Source: Cristatella mucedo (lineage: Eukaryota > Bryozoa > Phylactolaemata > Cristatellidae). From it: a stretch of DNA of 64,000 bases. Below the pieces are notes generated by a model, which saw nothing but the letters and a program-made list of their open reading frames with translations, had not been told where the DNA came from and ran no database searches. Every line of letters begins with the position of its first letter. The first letter of the stretch is position 1. This document shows, one piece after another, positions 46,575-59,040 of the stretch. The stretch spans positions 2,719,501 to 2,783,500 of the forward strand of contig WPIO01000005.1 of assembly GCA_009760855.2 (NCBI GenBank). Reading direction: 5' to 3'. Both the position numbers and the translations under genes were made by a program.

Positions 46575-48596
46575 ATAACTTCTGGATCGTGCGATGTTTT
46601 CTGTGCGTCTAAAACATTCCAGCCGTCTGTCGTGCATATGGAAGTTTTTATACAGACTTTCTTGGCTGGAGAGCTATCCTTGTGTCTAGCAAAGCGGTTT
46701 TTCACTTGGCTACTCATGTGTCTAGCTAATGCTGAGGTAGGCCAATAATGATCCAGTCAAAGTGAAACTTGGATCACATGCTCCTCGGTAGGTGCATGAA
46801 TGTCCTATTATGTATGCCAGCTTCTCGAGTAACTCCTTGTAATTGGCGTGCTGTGACATCATTCACTGTCTTTTGGAGTGTTTCCTCGAAAAGTCTCCTC
46901 TACCTTGTAAAGTCTAAAGCTTTTCTAATTCTTATAAACGAGGTAGCGTGCCACAAATTTTTAGAAGTAATCAAAAATGTTAATTTTTTAAGTTTGCGTA
47001 ATAAAAGATAAACTAGTTATAAATGCAATCACAAATTTTGATGGTCGTCGGATGACTGGAACGTGGTCAATAAAATTGTTATGTAAGACCTATTTAAGCA
47101 GGAAGTAGTACATCGAGTTCAACAAAATTCTCATAATTTTTTATTATTTATATAACCTAATGTTTTTTTGAAAAACAATGGAGCCGGAACTGTTGTGTTC
47201 TGGTGAACTCTGCAAATGTAACCTACTCAGCCCTAATCGGACCATCAGAAAATAACCTTGGAAAATGATAAAACCCAAAGTTTTCGTAGAAATGAATGCC
47301 CCTTGAGATCTAACGTCCGACTGGTAGTATAACAAGATCATAAAAGCGTAAACCCCTTATCGGTCGGGGCCTAGTCCCCACCTCCGCTTCCAGCCTCGCC
47401 CATAGCAACCGGCTGCAAACGGCATTCAGAGGCCCACTCCTTATTTAATTGGCAGAAACATGTCTACGCTGGTATTTTTACATCGGATCACAACCGGAAG
47501 TGACTCCCGTTCGGCCAGTAGACTACCACTAAGGATAACGTATTGAGAATTTACTGCTTCCAAATTCTAAATTTCACACCGATTGGCCGAGTATCGACCA
47601 AGTAGTACAATTGATGAGGTACAAGTGACACTGCTGGGACAGCACTCAGAGAAGCCAACTTGAGCATCCAAAGCATGCAGGTGACAAAAAAGGATCGTGT
47701 TACTATCTGTGTCGCCATACAACTTGGAAACACATACTTAACGAGCTTGTATTTCGAATTTCACGTTGATAGGGTCACTATTAGCCTACCTGTGATATTT
47801 TTTACGGCATGTGAGTGAAAGGATGACAAATGCTTAGTACGGCTAAAAGACCATAGTAAAATTGTAAATGAGTTCCAGGGGTCAGAGGCTAATTCCCGCC
47901 AAACCCCGCCATACTCCGGCCACGCTGCCGCTCGCCATGCCGCCGAGCTAGGGTAAGACGAGCGGCCGTCAGGGTAAACCTCTTTGTAATAACGCATGCG
48001 CCAACAACAACAGGGGAACTAAACAAGTCTGCAGGGAGGGTCCTATACATTGTACACTATGGGGGCGCAAGACGACGCAGCAAGCGCGAACAAACGTGTT
48101 AGTTGGGGTCAGTCGGCTTCTGCAGTCCTGTCGTTGTACCTACTCCGAGTCCAATAGTACGAGCGTACGCCGTCCTAAACCCGGCTGGCTGAGTAACTGT
48201 TTTGCAAGTCCGAGCCGACAACCACCAGAGTCGTAAGCTTCCACCGAAAGACGCCTACACACGGGGGGGGGGGTCACGAACACGGTACACGGGGAACGCG
48301 GAATATACAAGTCAACAACGAGCGTGCTATCCAGCTCAGCTCGGGCCTTGGGTACTCGTTCCCTTGGGTGCGTGGCAGCATCGCCGGAGCACACCTGCAC
48401 GAATCCAGGTGCATAACTCGGTGAGACCGGGAGCCTCCAACACCACGACTGACTTGGCTAACTTCCCGTACCTAAGAGCCCCAGTGACCTGTCGTCACCA
48501 CACATCCGGCAATGCATAGGTCCGGCCCCGGCCTAGCCGGTAACCCTCATTACAGCCGCCTTGACCCAGCCAACCGAACCCAGCCTGGGTACAAAA
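46575..48596. other. Unassigned, GC/CpG-rich at 47880-48590
   Basis: Present in unit A only, so either inserted after duplication or lost from unit B. The last ~700 bp are GC-rich with a G9 run at ~48264. No ORF resembles a known family. Confidence 0.35.
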
Positions 48597-49151
48597 TTAT
48601 AAATCGACATGATGAAAAATAGACTGGATTTGCTTATGCTGTAAGCTGGAATTCCAATATTTTCTTGGGTTAGGTAGATATAGATGCATATTTCCTTAGA
48701 TTTCATTAACCTGATGTATCTGCTGTATTCAGTTTCTTATTCCATTTTTAGATTCCCGTTCTACTTTGTGAACTACCCAGAGTTTCTTAGAGGGTTTAGC
48801 AAGTTTCTGCACTTTATAGCATGAAATCTATTGACATTGCAAGATAGCCCATGTCTGCTGAAGACCAGTAAAGACCTTAACTCACACGGGTTGTCATAAA
48901 GTCAACATGACAGCTGTGGTTGAGTCACAAGTTAGCTAATGTTGCCCGTTTTGCTTGTGCGAATATTTGTGACGGTTGTTCTATCTTTACACGAGACAGA
49001 TTAAAAAATATGGTTGGAGCTAGAAAATCAGATTCGAATCATATGCTTAACATCAATGCAGGGTCGGAAAAATAGAAACTTTTGAGTAATTTAGAGTCTT
49101 GATGCACGAGCATGCTCTTGCTCTAAGCAAGAAAGAAATTAACAGTCTCAC

Positions 49152-49319
49152 CATTGCAAACGCCACACCGGCAAATCAGGTTGCAGTCCACGAGAATTCA
49201 ATTGTGTCTGTAAGGTATCCACCTATTGTCGGTCCTATAAATGACCCCGGTGCGTTGCCAAACCCGAGTAGTCCTGCCACAATGCCATAGTCTCAATATT
49301 TTCTGAGCTATCTTCTTTA
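49152..49319 (-). pseudogene. Dead copy of the SLC18B1-like TM11-12 exon (unit A)
   Basis: The minus strand has acceptor TTTTAACTTGTAG and donor ATG|GTGAGA at the same places as the intact exon 55359-55527. The copy is 168 nt against 169: one T is missing at GAGAC(T)TATGGC, which shifts the frame, and the codon equivalent to TGC(Cys) reads TGA. The G(P)SFIGPTIGGYLTDTI core is still readable downstream in the second frame. It lies downstream (minus direction) of the intact copy. Including it in an mRNA would truncate the protein. Confidence 0.88.
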
Positions 49320-49709
49320 CTACAAGTTAAAAATACAGGCCTCACCTTAGGGAAGATATAATTATATTTAAATTTTTTATATGAGGTTTGAGAGGTGCTT
49401 CTATAGCTCTACATACAATCTTAGGAGTTGGAATACCAAATAAACTTAAAAAATCAGTGACTTGTAAGTAAAACTAATGAGTCAACTATTAACTGAAAAA
49501 CTCGAAGATTGCTCCTCAGCTTCAAAATATAATGTTTTTTCAACGTTCGAATCCTATTCATGCATTTTCACAACCCCAAAATAAAAACTGGTCGCACAGT
49601 GTCTCTCTCGCCAATAATCCGTTGGGTATTTGTCAAGGTCTTGTAAAGTCGCTTCTAACTTGCTTTATTATATCTCGTGTATATTTTCAAATGTGTTACT
49701 TCTACGGAT

Positions 49710-50790
49710 GTCTGCAGAGAGGTACCCTGACCTTGAACGAGTGTAGAACGCCCTATTCACCCAGATCTATACACTCTTTACTGGCAACAGTTATATAAAG
49801 CAACCAGTGAGCAGCCCGTTGTTAAAATGGGCTGCACAAACTAAGAATGCCGACCTTTGGCAATAACTAGCAGCTTACTGCCTGCCTCTGCCATCAACAG
49901 CGGCACACCTAATAAGACAAATCCCGGTATTTATGAAAGGGTTTAGCTATGTCGGCTTCACTTGCAAAGAACACTAAGGGCAATATATGAATTCAGTTAT
50001 TAGTTCCAAGAAATGCTGCATGAGACAGCTCTCATGAGGCTAAACGGTTATTATCTCTGGTCGAATAACCCAGCAAGGGAACCGCTTACAGCTTAGTGTC
50101 CAGTTGCATCTAAAACATATACCTGTCACTGTATCGACTATTCACTTAGAGTGGGGGCTTTTAACCCTGCTTTCTGTAAAGTAGATTTGCAACTTAATCA
50201 GTTAAGCAATGGCCAGTTCGGTGGCAGTAATGTTGCCACTCAGCTTTTTTTAAAGGTGCTGGGACATGACCTGAGATTAATGAAATATTAATGACGAAGA
50301 GAGACAGATGATTTGGTACATTGTTCCGCAGAATATTAACATCGATCTGAATAGTTTTCATTAAATTCTAAATAACGTAGATAAAATGTTAGCAATGCAT
50401 TCAATGGTTGCAGGATCTCATGGCAAAGCTTTCAGATGAAGCTGCACGATTGCTAGCTGATTGTATCGTAGCTGCAATAGTTTTGTATACGAATACCTGT
50501 TTTCTTAGGGAAATTCACAAATTTACATCCTGTTAGGTCGTGTGTCAGTTAAAAGAAACCTACTATCCCAGTCATCTACTGTTGGGTGATTTTTGAGGTC
50601 CGACCACTTAGCTCTTCTAAGCTAAGCTAAGGAATGCTTACTCCTGACAATAGTGGTCTCTTAATCTCAGTCTAAGCTATTCGTGTGCAAGGCACGGCCA
50701 AAGTGCACAGGACCACGAATCGGAGGCCTGTTGGCTACAGAGATGTCGGCAGGCCAGTTAGTAGAGCATTTAAAACGATCACGGATCGTA
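49710..50790. other. Unit A sequence with a small L2-like LINE scrap
   Basis: Mostly unrecognised. At 50240-50300, TTTTTTTAAAGGTGCTGGGA and CATGACCTGAGATTAATG match the antisense RT-entry region seen at 57740. Confidence 0.45.
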
Positions 50791-51324
50791 TGCACTGGCT
50801 CCTCATCTCTCTCACTCTCTCTCTATTGAATACGTATTCAGTGGCTAGCCAGCTGGATCTACATCTGCCCATATGTCTTGAGACGGCTAAATTCTTTCAA
50901 TTGGCTAACTAACAAGGACATGGAATCGTCAGAGATCCTACTCATTCTCAACGCCATTGCCTACTAGCCAGCTCGTAGTGGGGCGTCGGCAATAGCTACT
51001 CTTACTCACTTCCACTCTCTCTAACCACGTCTATGCACGAACGCTACCACGAAGTCCAACGGTCAGTTGGTAGCCGAACCACTATTCACGACTGACCGAA
51101 TTCAACCCAATAGCATCGCACCGAAAGCCTACCTCACCGAACGGGTAAGACAACACTAAGCTCCTAAACAGCAGTAACGGTTCACGGAATTCACCTGGCA
51201 GCCTTTACCCTGCGCTTCCTATTTGTAGTACCTGATTTCATTGGGCACTTTACTCAAGCCGACTGTCGCACGTTCGACCTGATCGTTCCATTTGTTCTTC
51301 AAGTATTCACTGCTGCCACCCCAG

Positions 51325-51330
<6 letters not shown>

Positions 51331-51372
<42 letters not shown>
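51331..51372. repeat. GA microsatellite
   Basis: (GA)n of ~42 bp near the junction of units A and B. Confidence 0.95.
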
Positions 51373-51374
<2 letters not shown>

Positions 51375-52699
51375 CATTCCGACTCATTGTGGGAACTCTC
51401 AGGCTTGAAAACCGCGTCTCCACTTTATTTAGCCACTACCTCGAAACTAGACGTGCCAGTGCATCTTGAATTTCAATAATGCTCTAAAGATAGGTTGAAT
51501 GCATAATCTTATGACTTAGTTATGAGTAAATTCGAAAATTCCGTACATTCGGTTACATTAGATTCACGTTATGCGATCGAAGAAATAATGTCTTCCCAAT
51601 GCTTGCTATTGTATCAACGATAAGGGATAGACCTGAAATATGATTTTATTACAGTAAAATTGTTCAATGATAATACACCAAGCTATTTTGTGGCAGTGTT
51701 TTAAAGTAAAATCGTTGAGTCAATCTAGCACGTAGCTTTACTTGCAAATTAATTGAAGCCATCTGTATTTTAGGCAGATAAAAAGTTTTGTTGCATGCTA
51801 CTCACCCAATTCTCCAGACTAGTTGCCAGGATACACAGTAGAACAACTGCTACGTTATTGCAAACGATATTCCGAATTGCAATGAAACCGCTAACCGTCT
51901 TCCTTTTTAAAATTAACGAACCTGATATTTGATAGCTAAGGTCGGTTAACACTGGCCGCTCAAGAACTGGTCGTTCAATCAAAGCCCGAAGCGAAGCTAT
52001 ATTAAGTCCGATACGACCATCAAAGTTCACAAACATGTGCACTGACTGACTGGCAGTGCCTCTGCCGTGATCCGCACCTGTATTGGCGTACAAGAGGACT
52101 ACGCAAATTATATATTTCCCATATTCTTGAATAATTTTCGAGCTCAAGTGAGGCTCCTGATGCCAGTTGCACAAATTAAGAGGCTCGACCATTGTGAGCA
52201 AAAAATTCGGTCGAATAAATTGGTACAAACTTGTATTGAAGAGGGCCATTCACTAACAGATCAAATGGCCTCTGTAGCAGAAACATGTCAAGCTCAAAGC
52301 ACGAAAGGAAATTCGCTCCTTCAAAGTATGAAAATTCAGTCATGGTGCACCAGCAAAGATGCAGCTTCACCATATTCGGTAACGGCTAAAACCGCAGTTT
52401 TTGAAGACGATTGATTGAGTTTTTGAAGCACAACAGACACGACCGTGACGATAGCCTACAATAAATTAACACTTAAATTCAGGACCATGAATAGATGCAG
52501 TAACCGCAGGACGAAGCTACACTTTTGCATTGGGGTGTAAGCACTTCAATTAAACACACAACGTGACTGACTCTCTGGCTACAAGGTCGGCAGTGAAACA
52601 CTTGCTGCTGCAGGGTACATGGCTTCGGCAAAAGAGATAGTTGCAGAACTACATGCAAGCACTGCGTCATAGCATAAGTGCAACCTAAACCAAGCTGAC

Positions 52700-52760
52700 C
52701 GGCCTAAACGTAAGCACTGGGTCGTGGCCTTAACCACTGGGCCAAGCTAGAACTGCCTCA
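52700..52760 (-). mobile_element. tRNA-SINE A-box fragment, unit B
   Basis: Minus strand TTGGCCCAGTGGTTAAGGCC, colinear with 43255-43310 in unit A. Confidence 0.5.
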
Positions 52761-53705
52761 CTGCTCAGTGAGCTTACGACGTGCGTATCTTGGGGTGGGA
52801 TATAAATTTACCATTGCATACATCTCCGATCGAACGTTATTTCAGAAACCAAGGTGCAATCATGATTGATAACCAGAAAATATGGACACTCGCAAATCTG
52901 CCTGCGACCTTGTACTTGGCAGATCTCGTTGGGGCGTTTTCATATGAACACTAGGTGTCATCAAACTCAACGACAAAATGAATCAGTATCCTCATCAAAT
53001 ACTTGAATTGTTGACGGCCCTTCGACGAGAATATGAGAGGATGAACAACATCTTGACATGCCAAGCATGAATCTCCAAGGTTACTACGATATTTTCAAGA
53101 CTATTTTGTCCACTTTTACTGAGCGATAAATTTTGAATAGTCAGAAAATGCTGATAAAGAACAACAGTCTGCTTAACTAAACAAAGCATTAGGCAACCTC
53201 CTTAAAGCACACAATTTAAAACATTATCCAGAGTTTCGGCTATGCTTTATGATAAACTACAAAACTGACTATCAAAAAACCATGCGGAAAATGACTCAGC
53301 AACTATATTTCCGAAGCCAAATTCGAGGATGACATCTCATAACAGGCGTTTGTTGGCAATCTTTTAAGTCTTTTGTTTTTGCTGTGCTTGACAAAGTTTG
53401 CATGAAGTCAAGTTTCAAAGACGCGATCCTGACAGACTTTCTCGGTTTTCTATTAATCACGGTCGGTTTTTCGCTCGGAATTCATGTATATCAATGCAAA
53501 GAATAGAGTAGTTTTCGAAAAGCGAATGCTTGCTTGTAATTCTCTTTGTGTAATTATACCTTAAGGAATTCGTGAGAGAATGTGAAACATCTGCCATGAA
53601 TAAATTTGACACAACTGAGTTTGTTCCATTTTTAAGCAGTTTTTATTTTCACAACTTCCCTGCATTTGGCCTTTTTATAAGGTACTTATGATATATAGCT
53701 ACTGG

Positions 53706-54793
53706 CCTCATACACTTGCAAGCCTTATGCATGCAAATGAAAACTTCTAGGACTTGCATTTTCTCGGATAGGTGTTGCCTTATACCTGCTGCTCACAAAT
53801 TATAGAACTTTTCATTCGATAAAATCTTATAATCAATTTACAATCTCAACTATGATAGTGTATTTTGGCTCTGATTTAATAATGCGAGTCTACAGGGCTC
53901 ACCTCTCATTTGTCAGGGCGAGCTAGTGAATCGGATGCGACCTCTATTATCGGGACGTAATTCGCTATCTCACGTACATAAAAAAGATAGAAGCCGATAG
54001 TTTGACTCACACAACAAGAATTAATGTGATTGCAATTGAAGCCCATACAAAAACATGCTATCAAATAGTAGTAGTAGCCAACTTCTTGGCAAAATGATAA
54101 ACAAATAGTTATGAGCTTTACTAAACCCTATTTCACAAAATCGTAACCTCACACCCTCTGGAATAACCCAACTGTAGTGAAGAGCTATCCCATACTATTG
54201 ATGCTTCCTTGACTTGATTTGGTCATATTTCAATTCGTCGTGATACTCTTCTGTGCCAAGTATAACCAGCGTGGCTGCGAGAACTAGGGATTCATTAACT
54301 CAGCACTTACTGAATGAATCCTCAGGACTGCAGATCAATTTCCTGAGATCGGCCATTTACCACGAAGCAATGTTACCACACGCAGCAGTTGAAGGGGCCA
54401 CTCTCTGCAAGGCGTGTCGTGCACGGGGAATCAGTCTGCGAACGTCGATTCTAGTGCACAGTCGTACCTCGTTTATCGCGCTTAATCGGTTCCAGACTCT
54501 ATCGCCATAAGTGAATTTCCGCGAAGTAGGATTATATTTATAAATAAAATAGTTTCGTACTTAGAGCACTGAAAACCTGTTCACAACTCTCTAAATACGG
54601 TTTTAAGCACTATTTGAGCTATCTGGATATGAAATAACACCATAATAGTCACCACTACACTTGTATTTACCAATATATCAGACAGAAGGAGAGAAAATAA
54701 GATATATTAGACGTTAAAAATATCATATTATTATTATCGTACATTTGATTACACACACACACATATAGAGTTTTTACACTTTTACACTTATCA
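53706..54793. other. Unit B-only sequence, nothing recognised
   Basis: AT-rich. A plus-strand frame of 85 codons at 54253-54510 has no family resemblance. The last exon of gene 1 may lie between here and 55358, but I could not identify it. Confidence 0.4.
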
Positions 54794-55358
54794 GATCGAC
54801 GCGATATATGAAATATGATAAGGGCTCTGCTGCTGCACTATGCTGGAATGCCCATTTTGGTGTAATTTGGGTATATATAGATATACATTTTTCTTAGATG
54901 CCATTAAACTTAATGACTCATGTATTCACGTCTTTATTTCCTTTATAGATTTCACTTTTACTTAACCAACTGTCCTGCATCTTTGGAGGGTTTAGCACAT
55001 CGGTACACTGCAGAGCATTAAATCTATTGATATTGCAAAATTGCCCGTGTTTGCTTAAGACCAGTGAAGGCCCTAAATTTAACTCGTATAGTCATCACGA
55101 GGTCAGCATGACAGCGATGGTTACGTCGAAAGATAGCTAATACCACTATTTTTGCTTGTGCCACTTTTTTTGACGACGATCGTTCCACCTTTGCATGAAA
55201 ATGATTAGCAAATGTGCTTACAGGGCGGAAATGGCAGGATAATCATATTCTTAACAAGAAACCAGGGTAAGAAAATCAGAAACTTTCATGTAAGTTCTAA
55301 AACTTTGATGCACAAATGTGCTCTCGAACTAAGCACAAGAGGAACTTAAAAGTCTCAC

Positions 55359-55527
55359 CATTACAATTGCTACTGCTGCAAAGCACGTTGCCGTCCACGA
55401 GAATCCAATCGTGTCTGTCAGGTATCCACCTAGTGTCGGTCCTATAAATGATCCGAGCGCATTGCCAGACCCGAGTAGTCCTGCCACAATGCCATAAGTC
55501 TCAATGTTGTCAGCATTGCCTCTTTTG
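55359..55527 (-). CDS. SLC18B1: SLC18B1-like MFS transporter (gene 1), exon for TM11-12
   Basis: This 169-nt exon has acceptor TTTTACTTGTAG and donor ATG|GTGAGA on the minus strand. One nucleotide completes the codon begun by the exon at 63605-63700, then 56 codons follow. They include 'ETYGIVAGLLGSGNALGSFI', 'GPTLGGYLTDTIGFSW' and 'TATCFAAVAIVM'. The vertebrate counterpart reads LGLVSGLFSAMWSIGAFMGPTLGG...IGFEW: the end of the long loop, TM11 and most of TM12. No stops. The terminal exon downstream was not identified. A decayed paralogous copy lies at 49152-49319. Confidence 0.9.
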
Positions 55528-57355
55528 CTACAAGTAAAAGGTACTCCCATCAGCATTTGGAAGATAATTCTACAGGGAAATTGTGCATGATAGGGTTTCA
55601 GAGGTGCTTCTAAAGCTCAATAAACAAGCTTTAGAGTTGGGCTTCCATGCAAACTACAAAAATCAGTGATGTTCGTATGCAGAATTAAAAATCTTCTATT
55701 TCCTAAGGCAGTCAGAGATTGCACGCCCGCTTTAAATGGCATGCCTTTTCAACAAACAGAAAGCTTGGACTCTTTTCCCGGAAAGCTTGGTCCATTTTCA
55801 TGCATCGTTGCATCGTGGAAGTATGCATCGGTCCTCCAATGTCTCTCGCGGCCAAAATCCGATAGGTATTTGTCACAGTCGAGGTCAAGTCAATTCGGAC
55901 TTGCTTTTCTAAATCTTGTATATATTTTCCAATTTCTTTACTTCTAAGGATAATAATAATTATTTTTATATAAATCTGATATAGCTCTCCTAGACAACTC
56001 AATCTCTTTCTAGCCACTTAATATTCCCGGCAAAGGAAGCACAAGCAAATGGTTAGTGGCAGCATGCTTGATCACAACAACCATAACATGTTTATAGGTG
56101 TCGTGCACAGGGTCAGGATGCCAATTTGGTTAGTGGCAGCATGTAAAGTGTCAGAACTCATAAGAACACAAAGGACGAATCCCAAGGACCAATTGAATTA
56201 TGTGATAAATATATGCGTTTTAGCTTCTTCTTAAATGTGATTAAGTCAGGGGATGTTATGACACAAGTCTGAAGTGACTTCCATGCTTTGGGACACACGA
56301 AATAAAGGCATGGTCTCCAAAGGATTTAAAGTAAGTTCGTGCGAGCTGTAGGTAAACAATTATATTCCGAAAAGTGAGTGGTACGATGATTAGCCTGGTG
56401 GGGGAGTAGATCTGATAGGTAGGCTGAAACCAAAGAATGAAAGTACTTAAAATTGAGCCACCGAACTATTAAAGTCGACGGGAGCCTTAAAGCCGATAGG
56501 TTGCTGGACTTGAAGCCAGTGCACATCAGCAAGAAGTATTGTAATGGGGTAACTACGACTCTGACGACAGACAAGCCTAGCTGAAGATTATTGCACGAGC
56601 TGATTGCATGTGCTTAATTACACAGGACGGTAGACAAGCAAGCAGTGAGATACAGAAGTCAAGACGGAACGTTGCAAATGCACGGACTGCAATATATGGT
56701 ATCCTTGCCTAAACAAGCCCGAATTGTAGCAATGTTATGTAGCTGAAAGTAGGCAGACTTGTCAGTAGAGCTGATGTGATCGTCTAATGAAAGGTCACTT
56801 AAAAACGGATAGCTAGACTTCGTGGAGACTCAATGACAGATATGCTGGCAGAGCCGATTTTCAGGCGTTAGATTTTCCAGCTTCTGAATCACACTTCGTT
56901 TGCCAATAACTAGTAAGTAGGTTAAATCACCATTCAATTTAGGAAAGTCTGCTTCCATCCATGCTTACATGCTATCAACATGTGCAGTAAAAGAGTTGAC
57001 ATAATTTGACGTGCTGGAGGGCTAGGAAAAATCAAAGCAAAGGTACATATGAGTGTCACCTCCATACAAGTGAAAGCCTAGATTGTGCACGGCAATTACG
57101 TCGAGTGAGCGGGAAAGTAGAAACCGTGAAACAAACCGGACTGAACACAGAACCTTGAGGTACCGCATACTTTAGTGGTTCCTCGGATTATCTCTGTCCA
57201 TTCAAATCAATACTCTGTAGTTTTCCATTGAGATAGGACCTGAACCATTGTGGTGCAGTACCAGTGATGCCCACGCGAGATGAGAGGAGCTCGAGATTGA
57301 CTTGATGATCGACAGTATAAAAACTCCCAAAAAATCAAGTAAAACAAGGATAGAT

Positions 57356-57479
57356 GCTACTAACCATTTGATCATGCCTTATTTGCACAAATGTAAAGTG
57401 CCTAGAAAAAGATTGAGTTCTCTGGAGGTGCTCTAACAAATGTATTTATATTGTTGTTGTTATTATTGTTATCATTATT
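57356..57479 (+). mobile_element. L2/CR1-like LINE 3' tail nested in an opposite-strand copy
   Basis: Starts at CTAACCATTTGATCATGCC-like 3' UTR and ends in TTGTTGTTATTATTGTTATC. It is flanked by ATAGAT on both sides (57350-57355 and 57480-57485), a clean 6-bp target duplication. Host LINE sequence resumes on both sides. Confidence 0.85.
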
Positions 57480-58042
57480 ATAGATAATCTACCCAAGTCT
57501 GCATTCATAAGTAGGTCGTTACACACCCGAAGCAATGCTGATAGTGTGGAGTGATTAGCTCTGAAACCAGACTGGAACTTACTAGCAAGCTTTGAAGTTT
57601 CGGTATGAGTTCAGCTGGCTAACCACGACTCATTTCAGTGTCTTTGATAGGAACGGTAGAAGGCAGACTGAGTGGAAGTTGCTAACGTTCTCTAGGTCTG
57701 GTGTCGCTTTCTTGACTAGTAGCCTGAATGCAGTGTTTTTGAAAGGTGCTGGAACATGACCTGAGGCTAATGACATACTTATGGTGTTAGTTATGCATTG
57801 CAGCAGCACATCCATATATTGTAGAGAAGGACAGTGGGAATACTCTAGAGGACTAGTTTTCTTCTTTGAATGGGATATAAGCTTTAGGACGAAGTCTATA
57901 GTGGCGTTCTTGAATGTAGACTTTAAGGTGCTGCATGAAATTGAGAGACAGGATTCCTGGTGGGATGCTGCCAACCTAGGGTTGGACCTACCCATCTTGT
58001 CTATCTTGTTCACAAAAAAGCTTGAGAATTGATCAGCTGTAT

Positions 58043-58228
58043 CAGAGGTTCTCAACCTGTGGGTCGCGAACCCTTTGGGGGTCGAATGACCCTTTCACAT
58101 GGGTCGCCTAAGACCATCGGAAAACATGCATTTCCACATTTCGCACACATTAGCTTTATGGTTGGGACTACCACAAAATGAGGAACTGTATTAAAGCATC
58201 GCGGCAATAGGAAGGTGGAGAACCACAG
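58043..58228. mobile_element. SPIN-like hAT MITE (nonautonomous)
   Basis: About 186 bp with terminal inverted repeats CAGAGGTTCTCAACCT at the left and AGGTGGAGAACCACAG at the right (reverse complement CTGTGGTTCTCCACCT). The left end continues GTGGGTCGCGAACCCTTTGG, then GGGTCGCCTAAGACCATCGG. The right end contains TTTATGGTTGGGACTACCAC and GAGGAACTGTATTAAAGC. From memory of the family, these match the ends of SPIN, a hAT element known for horizontal transfer between animal lineages. Flanks AGCTGTAT/AGCTAGAT are an imperfect 8-bp duplication, the hAT size. Uninterrupted LINE copies (62050, 12970) show the pre-insertion site. Confidence 0.88.
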
Positions 58229-58936
58229 AGCTAGATCATCACAAGGATCACTAGGTAAGGAGCTAACGAGCTAACCTGGGAGCGGTTAAGCAGATCGTTG
58301 ATCCCAGACATCATCAGTTTTGGATTGCGAATCGGTAATTCAACAATGTTTTTGTACAAGCTAGACTTGGACTTTGCTTGGATCGATTGGTACGATCAGT
58401 AATAGTCCTCGTATGCCTGTCGTTGGACAGTCAGTACTGATCTTTTGTATGTTTTTCTAAGTGTGGGTCTAGTACAGCTATCTAGTTTAATGTCCTCAGT
58501 AAACCATAAGCCATCTGAGCGACTGCACCGTGTGCTTAGTTAAAGATGCAAACTCGTCGAGCATGTCAGCTAGTGTCGTGTTGTAGCAACCTAAAAATGA
58601 TGACAGCTTGGACGGGGATTGAGCGGCAGAAGCGAACCAGATATTTTCGCATGGTGTCAATGACAATTATCTATGTCAAGGGTTTTAAGGTTTTTGTTAT
58701 TCCCGGGTGATTTTAGATGAGGAGGCGGGCACGCGCCATAGGCTGAATGATGTCTGCGTGTGGTCAGATAAACACAATTTGGTAATAATTGGTGATAGCA
58801 GTGCGCAGTCGTAGGAGAAGATTTGGTGAGGTGTGTGACCCTTGATGTGAGTGGGGCCATGCCTATGTGCCACAAGAGACAATGAATAAGTTAGTGCACG
58901 ACATTCGGTGCTGAAGGCATCAGATAAGCTCTTCTC

Positions 58937-59025
<89 letters not shown>

Positions 59026-59040
59026 ATTTCTCCCTCTCTC
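58937..59040. repeat. CT microsatellite
   Basis: About 100 bp of nearly perfect (CT)n, at the position where unit A has only a short CTCTCTCACTCTCTCTC (~50808). It expanded in unit B. Confidence 0.97.

Larger units (their letters stand above)
41985..51425. repeat. Segmental duplication, unit A
   Basis: Colinear with unit B (51425-59690). Matching blocks: 41985-44234 with 51420-53705; 48597-49706 with 54794-55944; 50790-51425 with 58925-59690. Shared strings include TTAGTTATGAGTAAATTC at 42089 and 51515, and CTCATCTATTGAC-type blocks around 48830 and 55010. Unit A is interrupted by a LINE pair (44236-46571) and ~2 kb of other sequence. By eye, divergence is tens of percent in the poorest stretches and lower in the best, so it is an old duplication and not allelic redundancy. 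Confidence 0.85.
55950..58925 (-). mobile_element. L2/CR1-like LINE, minus strand, hosting two later insertions
   Basis: An AATAATAATTATTTTTATAT tail and antisense 3' UTR start at 55950. RT entry is at 57630-58055 reversed ('DLENVSNF' and 'LLPFLSKTLK') and the endonuclease end at ~58660-58880 ('HIKGHTPHQIFS', 'LSDHTQTSFSLW'). A plus-strand LINE tail (57356-57479) and a SPIN-like MITE (58043-58228) lie inside. It sits in the intron of gene 1 between 63605 and 55527, in the same orientation as the gene. Confidence 0.88.

Noticed and set aside
51770-52249. 159-codon minus-strand frame
   Set aside because: The colinear region of unit A (42414-42830) has indels and stops breaking it, and no family is recognisable. 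It is probably chance openness.
52067-52414. 115-codon plus-strand frame partly readable in both duplication units
   Set aside because: Parts of the peptide are similar in unit A, but frame-breaking indels and a stop occur there, and no start, splice or family evidence exists. Similarity reflects DNA homology only.
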